Shown here: positions 15,380 to 16,886 of the stretch, piece by piece
Layout: each line of letters opens with the position of its first letter
Position numbering within the stretch: the first letter of the stretch is position 1
From: Polyrhizophydium stewartii
Taxonomy: Eukaryota > Chytridiomycota > Chytridiomycetes > Rhizophydiales
Direction of reading: 5' to 3'
Length of the DNA: 16,886 nucleotides
Assembly: GCA_027604665.1 (NCBI GenBank)
Contig: JADGIZ010000285.1
Location: 1-16,886 of the forward strand
Notes under the pieces: generated by a model
What the model saw: only the letters and a program-made list of their open reading frames with translations
What the model was told of the DNA's origin: nothing
The model's database searches: none
Position numbers and translations under genes: made by a program

Positions 15380-15827
15380 CGCGGCGATTTGATCTGAGAA
15401 TTATAGAGCCTAGTAGGATCCCATAGTAGGTATCCTCTCAATTCATAGTCAGGAAGATGTCTCATTTTCTGTTCTAAACCAGAGTTCTGCATGAGGGACA
15501 ATACCTTTATGTGGAGCTACCTCAGAGACTCACTCATCCTAAGCAATCGATTTCTTAGAAATCGAGAGCACGTATAGCGCGGCCGCTCGCTCTAATAATA
15601 AAGCTATTCAAATTAGATGAGACCTTTAATACCAAGAGTCTAGTCAAATTTAGTCCCTACAAAGATCCAAAGCTCCCGGTGTAATCATATGACAAGCAAT
15701 CATAGATAGTTCTAACCTAACTGTTTTCACTGTGAGCCAAAGGAAGAGTTTCCTCTTCATGAAGCTCTGCCAATCAACCCGAGATACTATTTAGTACCTG
15801 AGAAATAATGAGATTGACCTTAGATTG
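15380..15827. other. Short open frames, possible middle of the same broken gene
   Basis: Several plus-strand stretches are open with TAG as Leu: about 15392-15597 (includes CLIFCSKPEFCMRDNTFMW), about 15603-15690 (FNTKSLVKFSPYKDPKLPV), and from about 15694 into the GC cluster (FTVSQRKSFLFMKLCQSTRD). They alternate frames. A hairpin GCGCGGCCGCTCGC lies near 15578-15591. None is identified on its own. Confidence 0.3.
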
Positions 15828-15960
15828 AAGCGGCGGTGTGGCGTGGGCGAAGGCCGGCCACGGCCGCGACGGAGTCGCTCCGCTCCCGGGGCTTTGCCCC
15901 TACGTTCTTAAGAACGCGCCCCCTCAATTTATTTAGGTGGCCACGTCGCGGACGCGATCC
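15828..15960. repeat. Composite GC cluster
   Basis: Begins GCGGCGGTGTGGCGTGGGCG and includes GGCCGGCCACGGCCG, CCGGGGCTTTGCCCC, CGTTCTTAAGAACG and CCCCCTCAATTTATTTAGG, ending GTGGCCACGTCGCGGACGCG. Open frames on both strands across it are by-products of its GC richness. Confidence 0.75.
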
Positions 15961-16120
15961 ATTCCAAAAACTTGGACACATTTCTGCTGGCAGTTCCTTA
16001 TATCTGCATGAGGGAAGACTTGAGAGAAAGTATAATAGATAACTAAGCATGTCCTCTAAGGAATCTCTTATTATAAATCAAGAGAGACTTACAGATAAAC
16101 ATATTAATGTATACCTCTAA

Positions 16121-16141
16121 TGTCGCGGCGGAGCCGCTCCC
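16121..16141 (+). repeat. Mini-hairpin GGCGGAGCCGCTCC
   Basis: GTCGCGGCGGAGCCGCTCCC; close to GTCGCGACGGAGCCGCTACG at 8671-8690 and GCGGCGGATGCCGCTCC at 914-930. Confidence 0.6.
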
Positions 16142-16163
16142 AAATCATTTAAACGGAAGTTTC

Positions 16164-16276
16164 GTAAGGACGACCTCCCTTAAGGGGGGGCGGAGTGGCG
16201 GGGGCCCCCCTTAGGGGGGCCCCCCCGGATCCTTCAGATCCGGGCCGGAGGCTAGCCACGAACGCGCCGTCCGATT
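16164..16276. repeat. GTAAGGACG...CGTCCGATT element, composite form
   Basis: Starts TTTCGTAAGGACGACC and ends GAACG-CGCCGTCCGATTC, so the right end is that of the 30-bp simple form. The interior has the CCCTTAAGGGGGGGCGGAGTG module, a GGGGGCCCCCCTTAGGGGGG palindrome, GGATCCTTCAGATCC, and GGAGGCTAGCCACG. Confidence 0.8.
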
Positions 16277-16298
16277 CATTAGATGCCACAAGATATCT

Positions 16299-16317
16299 GT
16301 AAGGACTCCGTCCGATT
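16299..16317 (+). repeat. GTAAGGACTCCGTCCGATT, minimal form
   Basis: Only the two conserved ends, GTAAGGAC and GTCCGATT, joined by TCC. It lies 22 bases after the composite copy at 16164-16276. Confidence 0.75.
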
Positions 16318-16578
16318 CCTACAATCTTCTTACTGCGGCATACGACTAATTTTAATCGATTCCATCGATCTTCTAGTAATTCAGGCATCTATTGCAAGTC
16401 AGGCCCAAATAAGGAAGAGGGATCCTCACTACGGTTTTGGGACCCCCTATATATTTACAAATTGACATACTGTGGTGCAGTAGTGAAGGAGGGGCGAAGG
16501 ATGGCAAATTCCTCTAGACTGGCTATGTACCTTTGGGTGAAGGATGGCTTTGATATAGGAATTCTCAGTGTGACGTAA
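16303..16578 (+). pseudogene. Possible LAGLIDADG remnant, second-motif half
   Basis: A frame without any stop (not even TAG) for 91 codons, from after TAA 16300-16302 to TAA 16576-16578. SSRLAMYLWVKDGFDIGIL near its end matches the layout of a second LAGLIDADG motif (LA-Y-x-x-DG). The preceding FWDPLYIYKL is like the region before that motif in such enzymes. After the stop another frame continues with SSDLYALNIIRNVYG up to about 16650, the sort of helix that follows the motif, which suggests a frameshift near 16575. The minimal hairpin at 16299-16317 interrupts its 5' side. Confidence 0.4.
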
Positions 16579-16754
16579 TTCTTCTGATTTATATGCTCTT
16601 AATATAATTAGGAATGTTTATGGATGCAGGGATAATAAAATGCCTTTAAGCAGCTGCTGAAAGACCGAAGGGAATAAATCCAGCCTTTTTAGATGTATGA
16701 GACCTAAGAAAGGACAGTGTACATAAGGACACTCCAAGAGCTTGGACAATATGA

Positions 16755-16886
16755 GCAATTGTTTTATTGCTGATAATTGGTAGGAAAAGCCAATTTATAG
16801 GGTTAGTCGTAAGCAAAGTAGAGAAAACCCAGAATCCGCAGATTCGTGCTTTGCTAGAACAAGGTGGAGATCCACCAGTTTTTGAC
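16755..16886 (+). other. Open frame running off the window
   Basis: Open from after TGA 16752-16754 to the last base, 44 codons, with no ATG. It begins hydrophobic (AIVLLLIIG) and ends KTQNPQIRALLEQGGDPPVF. The end part is protein-like, but I recognise no family. More sequence to the right would decide. Confidence 0.3.

Noticed and set aside
15820..16050. Overlapping frames on both strands over the 15.83-15.96 kb cluster
   Set aside because: Both are products of the same palindromes and have no protein-like features outside the GC part.
163..16317. CRISPR array, because short palindromic repeats recur
   Set aside because: The repeats are dispersed over kilobases in mixed orientation, with no regular spacers and no cas genes.
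16149..16388. Minus-strand frame of 79 codons
   Set aside because: Mostly the reverse reading of the composite element at 16164-16276; the plus-strand frame in this area is more protein-like.
1..16886. Green algal (chlorophycean) mitochondrion, which can share TAG=Leu
   Set aside because: Not excluded, but TCA is plainly used as serine in nad4, unlike Scenedesmus-type code 22, and the cob C-terminus is of fungal type. Chytrid is preferred.

Overview
The window looks like mitochondrial DNA of an early-diverging fungus, most likely a chytrid. It is AT-rich. It carries a split cob gene and an intact nad4, and TAG is used as a sense codon where leucine is conserved (once in each of two cob exons, ten times in nad4). 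TAA ends cob and nad4, and TGA ends one intron ORF. This is the TAG=Leu mitochondrial code (NCBI code 16), known from chytrids and some chlorophycean green algae. The fungal-style C-terminus of cob (GQISTFIYFAYF) and the wealth of GC-rich hairpins favour a chytrid. Genus is not determined. I recognise no rRNA or tRNA gene.

Layout. 1-1385 is the 3' part of a group I intron in cob whose upstream exons lie outside the window. 1386-4461 holds three cob exons separated by two complete group I introns (1505-2475 and 2784-4168), each with a LAGLIDADG homing endonuclease gene damaged by small hairpin insertions. 4462-8849 has no recognised gene: it holds GC clusters, a striking folded element at 6899-6990 and several degraded open frames. 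8850-10358 is nad4. It is followed by an unidentified hydrophilic ORF (10393-10695). 10700-16886 is a mosaic of open frames without clear homologues, many broken or stretched by hairpins. It includes a 26-bp direct repeat bracketing about 1.16 kb and probable remains of another LAGLIDADG gene at 15.1-16.7 kb.

The unifying theme is a population of modular GC-rich palindromes, from 12-bp mini-hairpins to composite clusters of 100-200 bp. They sit in intergenic DNA, in intron loops, inside endonuclease ORFs and probably once in frame inside nad4. They recall the double-hairpin elements known from Allomyces mitochondria. The clearest family has conserved ends (GTAAGGACG ... CGTCCGATT) and occurs empty and in composite forms. 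cob and nad4 supply membrane subunits of respiratory complexes III and I; the introns and endonucleases are selfish elements; the hairpins appear to be a second layer of mobile DNA invading the first.
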